NCBI GenBank assembly: GCA_964400725.1
Contig: CAYNVS010000006.1
Span: 1 to 64,000 of the forward strand
Direction: 5' to 3'
DNA length: 64,000 bases
Origin: CAYNVS01 sp964400725
GTDB taxonomy: Bacteria; Myxococcota_A; SURF-8; CAYNVS01
Positions 1-7,567 of this stretch are shown piece after piece. Each line of letters opens with the position of its first letter. Within the stretch, counting starts at the first letter, position 1. The position numbers were made by a program, and so were the translations under genes. The notes under the pieces were generated by a model that did not search any database, was not told the DNA's origin, and saw only the letters and a list, made by a program, of their open reading frames with translations.

Positions 1-39
1 GCCGCGCTTTTATTCCGCCCCGCCGACCGCCGCGCTTTT
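1..39. repeat. GC-rich repeat with 28-bp spacing at the window edge
   Basis: The 11-mer GCCGCGCTTTT occurs at 1-11 and again at 29-39, each time followed by CCGCC-rich sequence. Two copies only; it could be the end of a short tandem array running off the window, or chance similarity within IS sequence. It begins next to the point where OrfB is broken. Confidence 0.3.
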
Positions 40-49
40 CAGCCGCCGT

Positions 50-262
50 TTACAGCGAACCGAAAACGGGACGACTCGTGTAGATTTCGTCAATATTATT
101 CATTAGTTGAATGTTCTTGTCGTTCTCGGTTTTCGTCGGTTTGCGGTACAGAGCCGAGCGGCTTAAATCTAAAAGCTCGCATTGCCGCCGCGCGCTGATT
201 TCCTTGTTTTCAGGCTCGATCATCGCAAGTTTAGCCTTCGTAGTAAGGGTCAGTCTTTTTTT
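50..262 (-). pseudogene. IS3-family transposase OrfB, truncated 5' fragment
   Basis: Read in the -1 frame from the A8 run at 263-256, the minus strand encodes a typical IS3 OrfB start: an IEPENKEISARRQCELLDLSRSALYR-type region (HTH_21 part) followed by IDEIYTSRPVFGS. Intact OrfB continues after this GS with an RRM-like stretch and the DDE integrase core. Here TAA (52-50) stops the frame right after GSL. The fragment cannot be an active transposase. A substitution or small indel, rather than a clean deletion, is possible because a few more codons in the same frame look weakly OrfB-like. Confidence 0.7.
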
Positions 263-531
263 TGCCGGCCGATTTCAACATTCAACCGTCCGATTTGCCT
301 GAACAATTCGTCGCGCTCCTTGTTAGTCGCAGCCTGCTTTTTTGCGCCGTCGGACTCGTTCGCGAAAACCTCCGGAAGGCTCTCCAGCAACCGCGCCTGC
401 CGCTTCGAGACTTGATTCGGATGAACGCCGAATTCGGAGGCAATCTCGTTAATCGTCTTTTCGCCGCGCAGCGCTTCAAGAGCTACTTTAGCCTTGAACT
501 CCGCGCTGAAATTACGCCGTCTTTCCGTCAT
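250..531 (-). CDS. IS3-family transposase OrfA (helix-turn-helix)
   Basis: This 93-residue protein has the IS3 OrfA pattern: a basic N-terminus, then FSAEFKAKVALEALRGE, then the helix-turn-helix TINEIASEFGVHPNQVS (about residues 28-43), then a leucine-rich coiled coil for dimerisation. It binds the element's ends and supplies the N-terminal part of the OrfAB transposase. The usual QVSxWK after the helix-turn-helix reads QVSKRQ here, so the conserved Trp is missing, in line with decay. It ends at TGA (252-250), just past the A8 slippery run that would shift ribosomes into OrfB. Confidence 0.85.
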   Translation of the reverse strand: MTERRRNFSAEFKAKVALEALRGEKTINEIASEFGVHPNQVSKRQARLLESLPEVFANESDGAKKQAATNKERDELFRQIGRLNVEIGRQKKD

Positions 532-595
532 TTAAAAGCTCCTTTCTTAGTCGATTTCGGAGCCATTATACCGCAGTTTTCACGCCTTAGCTGCT

Positions 596-620
596 GGTCC
601 TTTTTTCGGGGTCCAGTACA
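596..620 (-). repeat. IS3-type left terminal inverted repeat
   Basis: On the minus strand the sequence begins TGTACTGGACCCC and continues with an A-run and GGACC. This resembles the TGTACTG-ACCCC-AAAA ends I know from IS3-family elements. It lies 65-89 bp upstream of the OrfA start, the expected distance. The partner repeat is outside the window, so the match is not confirmed. Confidence 0.6.
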
Positions 621-742
621 TAACTCAGCAAATTACTTTTCGCGTTTGTTTAATTTTTGTCGCGATTGTGTTAAAATTATATTTTAAGCGTTTTATCGTT
701 ATTTAAAACGCGGCGACTAGAAATACGCTTCAAGAGGCGGCG

Positions 743-1420
743 ATGTTTAAAACGATGGTAGAAATTTTAAGGCGCCAAACAGAGCTTGAACAAATGGAGA
801 ACGAATTCTTTTCCATGCTCTCAACGGCGCAGGAGATGTTCGACGAAATTACCGGCTGCTTCGAGCGCGAAGGCGTCGAGGAACATCCGGCGACGATTCA
901 CGAAAAAGACGAGCGGATTAGAAAATTGCAGCAGCGGCTATGCAGGTCGGTTTATTCGTACGTTCTTAAAAGCAGCGGCGAAAATCTGTCGCTGGCTCTA
1001 GCCTTCGTGCGAATAGTAAGCGACGCCGAGCGCGTGGACGACTACATTATGAACATTCACGGCGCGTTGGAGCAGGCCGCGACATGGAAATTCCACGAGT
1101 CCGAAAAGGCCGCGCTCGCGGAGCAAAGAAAAAACATATTAAAACTTTTCGGAGAGATAATTCCGGCGCTTAAAAACCGCGACGCCGATAAAGCGCGCGA
1201 CTTGGCGGATAAGACGAAAAGCGACCGCATGGTTTGCGAAAAGCTCATTTACGCGCTTGTTGCCGGCGACAAAGAGGCGATAGAATCCAACAATCCGGTC
1301 GCCGCGGCGCTGGTCTTCAGATTTCAAAAGAGGATATTGGCGCACTTGGCTAATATCGCGACGGCGGTTTATATGCCCATCGGCAAAATCGACTTTTTCA
1401 ACGAAACTCACGCGCGCTAA
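743..1420 (+). CDS. PhoU-domain protein
   Basis: A 225-residue, almost entirely helical protein with the PhoU-type helical-bundle pattern. The segment LALAFVRIVSDAERVDDYIMN (about residues 84-104) has the characteristic acidic metal-binding helix, and a second helical half follows. PhoU proteins regulate phosphate uptake and the Pho two-component system, or act with Na/Pi transporters. No pst or phoR genes are nearby, so the partner is unknown. The start ATG follows AGAGG by about 5 nt. The SD of the next gene overlaps this stop codon, so the two genes are co-transcribed. Confidence 0.7.
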   Translation: MFKTMVEILRRQTELEQMENEFFSMLSTAQEMFDEITGCFEREGVEEHPATIHEKDERIRKLQQRLCRSVYSYVLKSSGENLSLALAFVRIVSDAERVDDYIMNIHGALEQAATWKFHESEKAALAEQRKNILKLFGEIIPALKNRDADKARDLADKTKSDRMVCEKLIYALVAGDKEAIESNNPVAAALVFRFQKRILAHLANIATAVYMPIGKIDFFNETHAR

Positions 1421-1432
1421 AGGAGGCAATGA

Positions 1433-3124
1433 ATGCGTCTTCTTATAGGCAGAACCTTCGCGCAAAAACTCGACGCCCATTCGATAAACGCGTTAAAAAT
1501 TCCTTCGGCGGCGCTGATGGAATCGGCCGGCTGCGCGTTCGCGGAAGCGGCGTTTGAGAAAATGCGGGCGTGCAGTCCGCCAATTAACAAAGCCGTAGTC
1601 GTATGCGGATTCGGCAACAACGGAGGGGACGGATTTGTCGCGGCTAGAAGACTTGCTCTTTACGGCTGCAACGTCGAAGTCTTCCTCGCGGCTGAAGAAG
1701 CGAAACTGAAAAACGACGCAAAACTCTTCTTCGCGTCATTGAAAGAATTAAACGTCCAAACGATAACGCTCGACAACTGCTCCCGCGAAAATTTCATCGA
1801 GCTTCTTTCGCAAAGAATCGAGAAAAAAGACTGCGCGATGATAGACGCCCTTTTCGGCGTCGGCCTTGATAGAAACGTCGAAGGGTTTTACGCCGCCGTC
1901 ATCGACTACATCGGCGCGCACAAAGGCTTAAAAGCGGCGCTGGACGTTCCGTCGGGCGTAGACGCGGACTCCGGCGCGATACTGGGCGCGGCCTTTAAAG
2001 CGGACTTTACGGTAACGTTCGAGCCCTGCAAGCTGGGACTCATGCAAAACCCGGCCAAGTCGAAGCGCGTCGGCGAAATTATCGTAAAAGACATCGGCCT
2101 GTGCGGGGCGTCCAAGCTCTCTCCGCAAAAAGGGGGCGGCGATTTCTACGACCTTTTCCGCTACATGGGCGCAGATTCGCACGACTGGAACTCGATAGGA
2201 AGAGGCGAAAACGCGCTTTCGCTCGACTCTAACGACAAATTCGCGCTCGCGCCCGACGCGGCTGATTTCGCTCGGTTTTTCAAAGCGGCTAAGCGCGAAG
2301 ACGACGCCGACAAGACGAGTTTCGGCAGAGCGGCGATAATCGCGGGAGCCGAAGGCTATTGGGGGGCGGCGGCGTTATGCGTAAAAGGCGCGCTGCGCGC
2401 AGGAGCCGGACTCGTAACGGCTGTAGCGCCCGTTAAATGCGCGCAAATAATTACGACTCTGCATCCTCAAGCGATGACCAAGCCTTACGAATCGAGCTCC
2501 GAGGCGATGAACGACGAAACGCGAAAGTTAATCGCCCGCTCCAACTGCCTTGCGATAGGATGCGGCCTCGTTTTCGAAGGAGCCGACGATCTCGTTTTCG
2601 GCGCGGTTTCGGCGCTGCCCGAAGACAGGCCGCTCGTTTTGGACGCCGAAGCGCTAAACGCGGTTTCGCGCGATAAAGAACGCTTTGCTCCTCTTTTGCG
2701 CAAGCGCGGAAGAGGCAAAACTATTATGCTGCCGCACGCCGCAGAGGCCGCCAGACTGCTGGACAAACGTCCGGAACAAATAAACGGCGACCGTATGGGC
2801 TCCGTTCGCGAAATAGCGAAAAAATACAACTGCGTCGCGGTATTAAAAGGCGCATCGACGCTTGTAAGCTCCGAGGAGCTCTGTTATCTTCACGACGTCG
2901 GCAATTCCTTCATGGCGACGGGCGGCGCCGGAGACTCGCTGGCCGGGCTTGTCTGCGGGCTCTTATGCAGAGGTTTCCCCCCTTTGTTCTCGGCATGCGC
3001 CGCGGTTTACGCTCACGGTAAGGCCGGCGACGACCTTTTAAAAAAATCTCCGCGGGCTATGATAGACCCGTCGGACTTGTGCGACGCCGCCGGAGAAATT
3101 TTTGCGCAATGGGAGCTTTCATAA
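1433..3124 (+). CDS. nnr: Bifunctional NAD(P)HX epimerase/dehydratase
   Basis: This 563-residue enzyme repairs hydrated NADH/NADPH: the N-terminal half epimerises R-NAD(P)HX to S, and the C-terminal half dehydrates it with ADP or ATP. Seen: a YjeF_N (Rossmann) domain at about 1-225 with GFGNNGGDG (59-67), IDALFGVGL and DVPSGVDADSG. A ribokinase-like YjeF_C domain follows at about 260-560 with AGAEGYWGAA, a VLKGAS strand and GGAGDSL (497-503), the nucleotide-binding/catalytic Asp motif. The length fits the fused bacterial form. A strong AGGAGG overlaps the stop of the PhoU-like gene. It abuts tsaE directly, as often seen in bacterial genomes. Confidence 0.93.
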   Translation: MRLLIGRTFAQKLDAHSINALKIPSAALMESAGCAFAEAAFEKMRACSPPINKAVVVCGFGNNGGDGFVAARRLALYGCNVEVFLAAEEAKLKNDAKLFFASLKELNVQTITLDNCSRENFIELLSQRIEKKDCAMIDALFGVGLDRNVEGFYAAVIDYIGAHKGLKAALDVPSGVDADSGAILGAAFKADFTVTFEPCKLGLMQNPAKSKRVGEIIVKDIGLCGASKLSPQKGGGDFYDLFRYMGADSHDWNSIGRGENALSLDSNDKFALAPDAADFARFFKAAKREDDADKTSFGRAAIIAGAEGYWGAAALCVKGALRAGAGLVTAVAPVKCAQIITTLHPQAMTKPYESSSEAMNDETRKLIARSNCLAIGCGLVFEGADDLVFGAVSALPEDRPLVLDAEALNAVSRDKERFAPLLRKRGRGKTIMLPHAAEAARLLDKRPEQINGDRMGSVREIAKKYNCVAVLKGASTLVSSEELCYLHDVGNSFMATGGAGDSLAGLVCGLLCRGFPPLFSACAAVYAHGKAGDDLLKKSPRAMIDPSDLCDAAGEIFAQWELS

Positions 3125-3616
3125 ATGAGAAACTTTCTAGTCCGCCTTAACGGCGAGGATGAAACGATAGACTTCGCGCGCAGACTTGGCGCGATTATAG
3201 AGGAAGGAACGGTTGTGGGACTTGTGGGAGATTTGGGCGCCGGCAAAACGACCTTCGTTAAGGGTTTGGCCGAAGGAATGAAACTGGGCGCCGACGTCGC
3301 CGTTACGAGCCCGACATTTGCGCTGGCGAACGTTTACGGCAAAACGCGCAAGCTCGCCCACATCGACCTTTACCGCATAACAACAGCGCAGGACGTTTAC
3401 GGAGCGGGCATCGAAGATTTCTTTTTTCCGCCTTACTCAGCCGCCGTAGAATGGTTTGAAAAACTTGCCGAAGCGGGCTGTCAGCCCCCGCCGAGATTAA
3501 TAGAAATCCGTTTCGAGTTCGAGAGCGAAGAAACGCTTAAGCGGCGGCTTATCATTTTGACTAACGACGCCGATTACGCCTCGAAGCTGAATGAAATTTG
3601 TTACTCTCCCCAATGA
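3125..3616 (+). CDS. tsaE: tRNA t6A biosynthesis ATPase TsaE
   Basis: TsaE is the P-loop ATPase that works with TsaB, TsaC and TsaD to make N6-threonylcarbamoyladenosine at A37 of ANN-decoding tRNAs. Seen: Walker A GDLGAGKT (35-42), the family motif SPTF (62-65) and HIDLYR (79-84), then the EW pair in AAVEWFEK. At 163 residues it matches the family. Its ATG starts on the base after the nnr stop codon, so translation is probably coupled. Its last 16 bp overlap the convergent phosphatase gene on the other strand, with no terminator between them. Confidence 0.95.
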   Translation: MRNFLVRLNGEDETIDFARRLGAIIEEGTVVGLVGDLGAGKTTFVKGLAEGMKLGADVAVTSPTFALANVYGKTRKLAHIDLYRITTAQDVYGAGIEDFFFPPYSAAVEWFEKLAEAGCQPPPRLIEIRFEFESEETLKRRLIILTNDADYASKLNEICYSPQ

Positions 3617-4401
3617 ACCGGAAGCGCGCCGATTAAAAAATCGTGGGAAAGCCCGTTGCTGGCCAAAAGGCTCGCGCCGGTCTTGTAATTGAGTCCGCCG
3701 TCGAGGTCTGTAACTTTGCCGCCCGCCTCTTCGACAAGCAGTATTCCGGCGGCAACGTCCCACTGCGAAAGAGAAAGTTCGTAAAAGGCGTCGAATATGC
3801 CGCACGCCGTATAAGCCAAATCGACGCTCGCGCTGCCCAGCCTGCGCTGCTCGCGCACCATCCACGCCAGCTTTTCAAAATTAATCAGGCTGTTCTTTTT
3901 CTTGTATCCGGCGCGGATGCAGGCGAAACCGACCGCCACGAAAAGCTCTTCCGGTTTGCTCCTGACGCTTACGCGTATAGGCGATCCGTTAAGCCTCGCG
4001 CCCGCGCCTTTAGTCGCCGAGAAAACTTCCTTAAGCGCCGGCGTTCCCACGACGCCGACGCGCGTCTCGCCGCCGCGCAGCAAAGCTATCGACACGCCGA
4101 AATGCTGCAGCCCTTGACTGAAATTCGTCGTGCCGTCAAGCGGATCGACGACGAGCTTATCGCTCCCCTCGCCTATTTGTCCGGCTTCTTCGCTTAAAAC
4201 CGAAACGCCCGGAAACGACTTGGAAACTTCGGCAAGTATAACTTCTTCGCTCGCTTTGTCCGCCACGGTTACCAAATCGCGCGCGTTGCCGCCTTTAATC
4301 GAGCGGTCGGAATCTCTCAGCCTGCGGAAATATTCCAAAACGCGGTCGCCCGCAAGATTGGCAATTCTAATAAGCTCTCTCTCTTCGGATAGTTCCGTCA
4401 T
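3601..4401 (-). CDS. Inositol monophosphatase family protein
   Basis: A Mg-dependent sugar-phosphate phosphatase of the SuhB/IMPase fold, 266 residues. Metal-binding motifs are intact: SEEAG (70-74), DPLDGTTNF (86-94) and WDVAAG (214-219). Candidate substrates include inositol-1-phosphate, histidinol phosphate and 3'-phosphoadenosine 5'-phosphate; sequence alone does not decide. GGAG lies about 6 nt before the ATG. The 3' end overlaps tsaE on the opposite strand by 16 bp. Confidence 0.9.
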   Translation of the reverse strand: MTELSEERELIRIANLAGDRVLEYFRRLRDSDRSIKGGNARDLVTVADKASEEVILAEVSKSFPGVSVLSEEAGQIGEGSDKLVVDPLDGTTNFSQGLQHFGVSIALLRGGETRVGVVGTPALKEVFSATKGAGARLNGSPIRVSVRSKPEELFVAVGFACIRAGYKKKNSLINFEKLAWMVREQRRLGSASVDLAYTACGIFDAFYELSLSQWDVAAGILLVEEAGGKVTDLDGGLNYKTGASLLASNGLSHDFLIGALPVHWGE

Positions 4402-4431
4402 GCCGCTCTCCCTTGCGTATATTTTATTTGA

Positions 4432-5031
4432 TTAGAACGTTTCGGTAATCGGAATGTTTTTTCGTTGTAAAACCCCAAGAAAGTATTCGAGTTCCTGCTT
4501 GGAAAACTCGTTGGGAATCGTAACTATGGCTTTCCCTTGGCGGTCGATAATTTTGTATGCGGATAATTTGGCGGCGAACGGAATCCAATTGGGCATTCTT
4601 GCAAACTGTCTTCTAATCGGCCCCGGCAGAGCAAAGCGCGGCTGTTTGCGCAGCTCGCTTATAGACTCCCAAGGGACGGAACGGCTCTCTTTGAAGGTTT
4701 GGAATCTGAAGGATTCCGGCCTGATTTCGAGAACGAAGCTCTTTTTTGCGTAATAATAGTAAAGATTTACCGCTCCGGCGACGAATAGAAAGACCGTCAG
4801 CGCAAAATAAAGAACGCTTCTAACGGCGTTTTTCTTTTTTACGAGAGAAGTCGTCAACAGAGCGAATAAAAGAATTATCGCCGCTACGCCCAAATGCAGG
4901 GCGATTTCGGAAAACGGAAGAAAAAATCTTACGCCTTCCGAGGTTTCCATATGCACGAAACCTTGCTCGCACCCCGAAAGCGAAGCCGCCGCCGAAATTA
5001 ATACCGACGATGTAAAAAACTTTTTCGTCAA
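4432..5031 (-). CDS. Predicted lipoprotein with two membrane segments and a PH-like region
   Basis: Not recognised by name. The N-terminus has a signal peptide with lipobox LSGC (Cys21). Two hydrophobic segments follow (about 45-65 and 75-95), then a soluble C-terminal half whose pattern (SFVLEIRPESFRFQTF, then VPWESISEL) resembles bacterial PH-like/YcxB-like domains. A lipobox followed by two membrane helices is odd; the first segment could instead be a plain membrane anchor. The start codon is TTG with AAGG about 7 nt upstream; no ATG lies ahead of the signal peptide. Function unknown. Confidence 0.6.
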   Translation of the reverse strand: MTKKFFTSSVLISAAASLSGCEQGFVHMETSEGVRFFLPFSEIALHLGVAAIILLFALLTTSLVKKKNAVRSVLYFALTVFLFVAGAVNLYYYYAKKSFVLEIRPESFRFQTFKESRSVPWESISELRKQPRFALPGPIRRQFARMPNWIPFAAKLSAYKIIDRQGKAIVTIPNEFSKQELEYFLGVLQRKNIPITETF

Positions 5032-5082
5032 CGTAAAACCTTGAGAGCAAAAGTTAAAATCAAAGCCGTTAATTACTTTTTA

Positions 5083-5967
5083 CTATGAAAAATATTTTCC
5101 CGCAATTTTTTCGAGCCTGACTTTCGTCTTCAGGCTTATTTTGGAGCGGTCGGTCATAATCGCCGAGGCCAGAGCGTCCGCATGACACGGCTCCGTTTCG
5201 GCTATAGCCGGAAGCGCGGCTTTTATTACCCTCTGCGCGTTTGCGACGTTCGCGTTCATAATTTTGATAATTTCAGATATATCCACGTCGGCGTCTCGGG
5301 TTCTCCAACAGTCGTAATCGGTAACCAAACATATTGACGCGTAACAAAGCTCCGCTTCGCGGGCGAGTTTGGCTTCGGTTAAATTGGTCATTCCTATAAG
5401 CGAGCCTCCTATCGAACGATAGAAATGGCTCTCGGCCCTGGTCGAGAACTGCGGCCCTTCCATGCAGACGTAAGTTCCGCCGTTATGGCATACGACGCCG
5501 TCAAGACCGGCAGCGGCGGAAGCAAGCATTCCCCGCAGGTTGTCGCAGAACGGATCGGCGAATGAAACGTGCGCCACCGCGCCGTCCTCGAAGAAAGTGC
5601 TCTTTCTGATTCCTTTCGTGCGGTCGAAAAATTGATCCGGCAAAACTAGTTCGCCGGGTTTAAGCTCTTCTTTTAACGAGCCGACGGCCGACACGCCGAT
5701 AACGAACTGCGCGCCAAGCGTTTTCATTCCGTAAATGTTGGCCCGATAATTCACTTCGCTCGGATTGTAGCGATGCCCTACTCCGTGCCGCGGCAAAAAA
5801 ACCACCTCAACGGTTTTATTTTCGCCGACCGCAAATTCGGTAATCGTATAAGCGTCGCTCGGCTTGCCGAAAGGCGTAGAAAGTCTGCGTTGTTTTTTTA
5901 TCTCGAATCCTTCGATGTTGTAAAAACCGGAACCGCCTATTATTCCAACGATTTTCTTGTGAGTCAT
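5083..5967 (-). CDS. mtnP: S-methyl-5'-thioadenosine phosphorylase
   Basis: It cleaves methylthioadenosine with phosphate to adenine and methylthioribose-1-phosphate. Seen: N-terminal IIGGSGFY (9-16), the RHG loop FLPRHGVGHRYNPSEVNYRAN, MEGPQFSTRAE, and IGMTNLTEAKLAREAELCYA with ATDYDCW-like VTDYDCW. These are the PNP/MTAP family signatures, with the MTAP-type TxEAxLAREAE. The length (294 residues) is normal. I chose the ATG at 5967 because GAGG lies 7 nt upstream and homologues begin here; an in-frame TTG at 6003 would add 12 unlikely residues. The adenine released could be used by the adenine deaminase at 41840-43564. Confidence 0.92.
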   Translation of the reverse strand: MTHKKIVGIIGGSGFYNIEGFEIKKQRRLSTPFGKPSDAYTITEFAVGENKTVEVVFLPRHGVGHRYNPSEVNYRANIYGMKTLGAQFVIGVSAVGSLKEELKPGELVLPDQFFDRTKGIRKSTFFEDGAVAHVSFADPFCDNLRGMLASAAAGLDGVVCHNGGTYVCMEGPQFSTRAESHFYRSIGGSLIGMTNLTEAKLAREAELCYASICLVTDYDCWRTRDADVDISEIIKIMNANVANAQRVIKAALPAIAETEPCHADALASAIMTDRSKISLKTKVRLEKIAGKYFS

Positions 5968-6004
5968 GCTCAAGCCTCGCGCGTCCGCGTCTCGCGGTTT
6001 CAAT

Positions 6005-6538
6005 TTATTTGTTTACAAACCTAAAGCTGATTAAAAACGAAAGGAATTTATTTTTATGAAAAAACATCTCTCCTTTCGCAATCGGCGCGGTTCCGTTTGC
6101 CGGTATGATCTCGGCGTGCAAGGTGGTAATTGAGCGAAGCGGCGAAAGCGGAGTTACGTTCTTCACCCCGACAAATCTGTAGCGCTCAATGCCTGCGTTG
6201 AAGTAGAAATTATACCTTATTTGGCGCTCGCCGATAACGTCAACGCGCATAGTTCCGCTTTCAACGGCGGCGTTTTCGGTCAGTCCCTTGGCCGTAAAAA
6301 ATCCGTTTATTTGCGCCGTTCTAGCGTTTGCGTCGTCGCCTACTGGCGCGAAAAAACTCGAAACAGACTCGACGCGGGCGAAAATTTCGAGCGACATCGG
6401 CAGTCTGCCTTTCGTCTTTCTCTCCTCGTCAAGGTAGTAATAGCTTCCGTTCAACGACTCGCGAAAAGATATGCCGTATTTGCCTGCGGCTTTTGAAAAC
6501 GCCGCGCCGGCGCTTTTTTTCAATTTGTTGGCGTCCAT
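6005..6538 (-). CDS. Uncharacterised protein resembling the domain attached to GMC oxidoreductases
   Basis: A soluble 177-residue protein without a signal peptide. Its pattern (ISFRESLNGSYYY, a MSLEIFARVE strand, GTMRVDV, then IRYNFYFNAGIERYRFVGVKNV and TTLHAEI) recalls, from memory, the small beta-rich domain found next to cholesterol-oxidase-like GMC oxidoreductases and alpha/beta hydrolases (pattern FxExMxG ... MxYxxxF ... YxxxGxKxV ... TTL). That suggests a lipid or sterol binding role, but this is inference only. GAGG precedes the ATG by about 5 nt. It sits between cpoB and mtnP, with short gaps. Confidence 0.55.
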   Translation of the reverse strand: MDANKLKKSAGAAFSKAAGKYGISFRESLNGSYYYLDEERKTKGRLPMSLEIFARVESVSSFFAPVGDDANARTAQINGFFTAKGLTENAAVESGTMRVDVIGERQIRYNFYFNAGIERYRFVGVKNVTPLSPLRSITTLHAEIIPANGTAPIAKGEMFFHKNKFLSFLISFRFVNK

Positions 6539-6554
6539 AATTTCCTCAAAATTT

Positions 6555-7541
6555 TTAAGGGATGCTCTTCAGTCTCGACTCGGCCTTTTTCTTTAAATCG
6601 GCCTTTTTTCCTTTTTCTTTTACCTGCATGAAAAATACTTTTGAGTCGCTCTTCAAACCCAAAGAATAGAAACATTCGCCGAGCATCAATGTCGCGTCTT
6701 CGGTCATGTCTCCCTTGGGGTAGCGGTCGAGCACCGCTTGAAATTCAATAATCGCGTCGTTGTATTTCTTTTCGTCGAAATAGCTTTTGCCCAGCGCAAA
6801 CAAAGCGTCGTCCGCCATCGAGTCGTCGGGATACGCTTTTACGAACTTTTTAAAAAGCTCGCGCCCTTTTGAATATTCCTTCTTGGCTATTTTGGATTTG
6901 GCGTCCTTGAAAAGCTCTTTCTTGTCGGTTTCTCCGGCTTTTGCGTCCTTGGATTCCTTACCCTTATCTTTCTCTTTCTCCTTGTCTTTCGAGGCGTCGT
7001 CCTTTTTGCCGTCCTTAACGTTTGGCAGAGGCTCTTTTCCGGTAACATTAATCGTTCCGGTTTTGGCGTCGGTCTTGCCGTCCCCGCTCTTTTTGTCCAA
7101 GGCGTCGCCCGCGGCCTTATCTTCAGCCGGCTCCTTGCTTTCCAAATGACGAAGCCGCTCCTCGTAAACCTTTTTAGCAACGTCGAGCTGATATTTCTGC
7201 TCTTCTATCATGCCCTGCAGTTTGTTGATTTCGTTTTTAAACTGCTCAAGCGTTACGTTGGCGCTCGCCGCCTTCTCGCGGGAGAGGCTTTGATAATCAG
7301 CGAAGCTCTTTTCGAGATCGGTCAGGCGCTTTTCGAGATTTTGCAATAAATCCTGATGAGTTTTAATGACTTTCCAGTGCTCCTGAATAAGCGCCTTGTT
7401 TTCTTTTATACCCGCCTCCATCTTTTCGCCGCGCTCCAGCGTAACGCAGTTAGAAAGCGACAAAAAAATGAGGCAGCAAACCGAAATTAAAAAAACAGGG
7501 CGGGCTTTTTTTAGCCCACCCTGAGTCGAAATGTTTTTCAT
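6555..7541 (-). CDS. cpoB: CpoB/YbgF-like Tol-Pal associated lipoprotein with TPRs
   Basis: A 328-residue periplasmic protein. Seen: signal peptide with lipobox LSNC (Cys32), a coiled coil (about 40-135), a Lys/Asp-rich linker (about 140-215), and C-terminal TPR repeats (about 215-328: LFKDAKSKIAKKEYSKGR, ADDALFALGKSYFDEKKY, EDATLMLGECFYSLG). CpoB links outer-membrane constriction by Tol-Pal to septal peptidoglycan synthesis. It lies 26 bp downstream of pal, the usual partner. E. coli CpoB is a soluble periplasmic protein, so the lipobox is a difference. An intrinsic-terminator-like hairpin (7523-7484) sits inside the signal-peptide codons. Confidence 0.8.
   Translation of the reverse strand: MKNISTQGGLKKARPVFLISVCCLIFLSLSNCVTLERGEKMEAGIKENKALIQEHWKVIKTHQDLLQNLEKRLTDLEKSFADYQSLSREKAASANVTLEQFKNEINKLQGMIEEQKYQLDVAKKVYEERLRHLESKEPAEDKAAGDALDKKSGDGKTDAKTGTINVTGKEPLPNVKDGKKDDASKDKEKEKDKGKESKDAKAGETDKKELFKDAKSKIAKKEYSKGRELFKKFVKAYPDDSMADDALFALGKSYFDEKKYNDAIIEFQAVLDRYPKGDMTEDATLMLGECFYSLGLKSDSKVFFMQVKEKGKKADLKKKAESRLKSIP
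7484..7523 (-). terminator. Intrinsic terminator-like hairpin inside the start of cpoB
   Basis: On the minus strand an 11-bp stem (arms 7523-7513 and 7506-7496, one G-T pair) closes a six-A loop and is followed at once by TTTTTTTAATTT. This is a textbook Rho-independent terminator. It begins 18 nt after the cpoB start codon and encodes part of the signal peptide (QGGLKKARPV). It could end most transcripts after pal and lower cpoB expression. Confidence 0.7.
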
Positions 7542-7567
7542 GTCGGAGAAAATTCCTCGCTAATCGG

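Larger units (their letters stand above)
1..620 (-). mobile_element. IS3-family insertion sequence, partial and decayed
   Basis: The minus strand carries, in order, a terminal inverted repeat (620-596), an OrfA helix-turn-helix gene (531-250), an A8 slippery run (263-256) and an OrfB frame in the -1 phase that stops at 52-50. This is the layout of IS3-family elements, where OrfAB is made by programmed -1 frameshifting. The DDE catalytic part of OrfB is absent, because the OrfB frame stops after about 70 codons and the window then ends. The element therefore looks dead here, although its remainder lies outside the window. Confidence 0.8.

Noticed and set aside
5083..6003. TTG at 6003 as the mtnP start
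   Set aside because: It lacks an SD and adds residues absent from the family; ATG at 5967 has GAGG 7 nt upstream.
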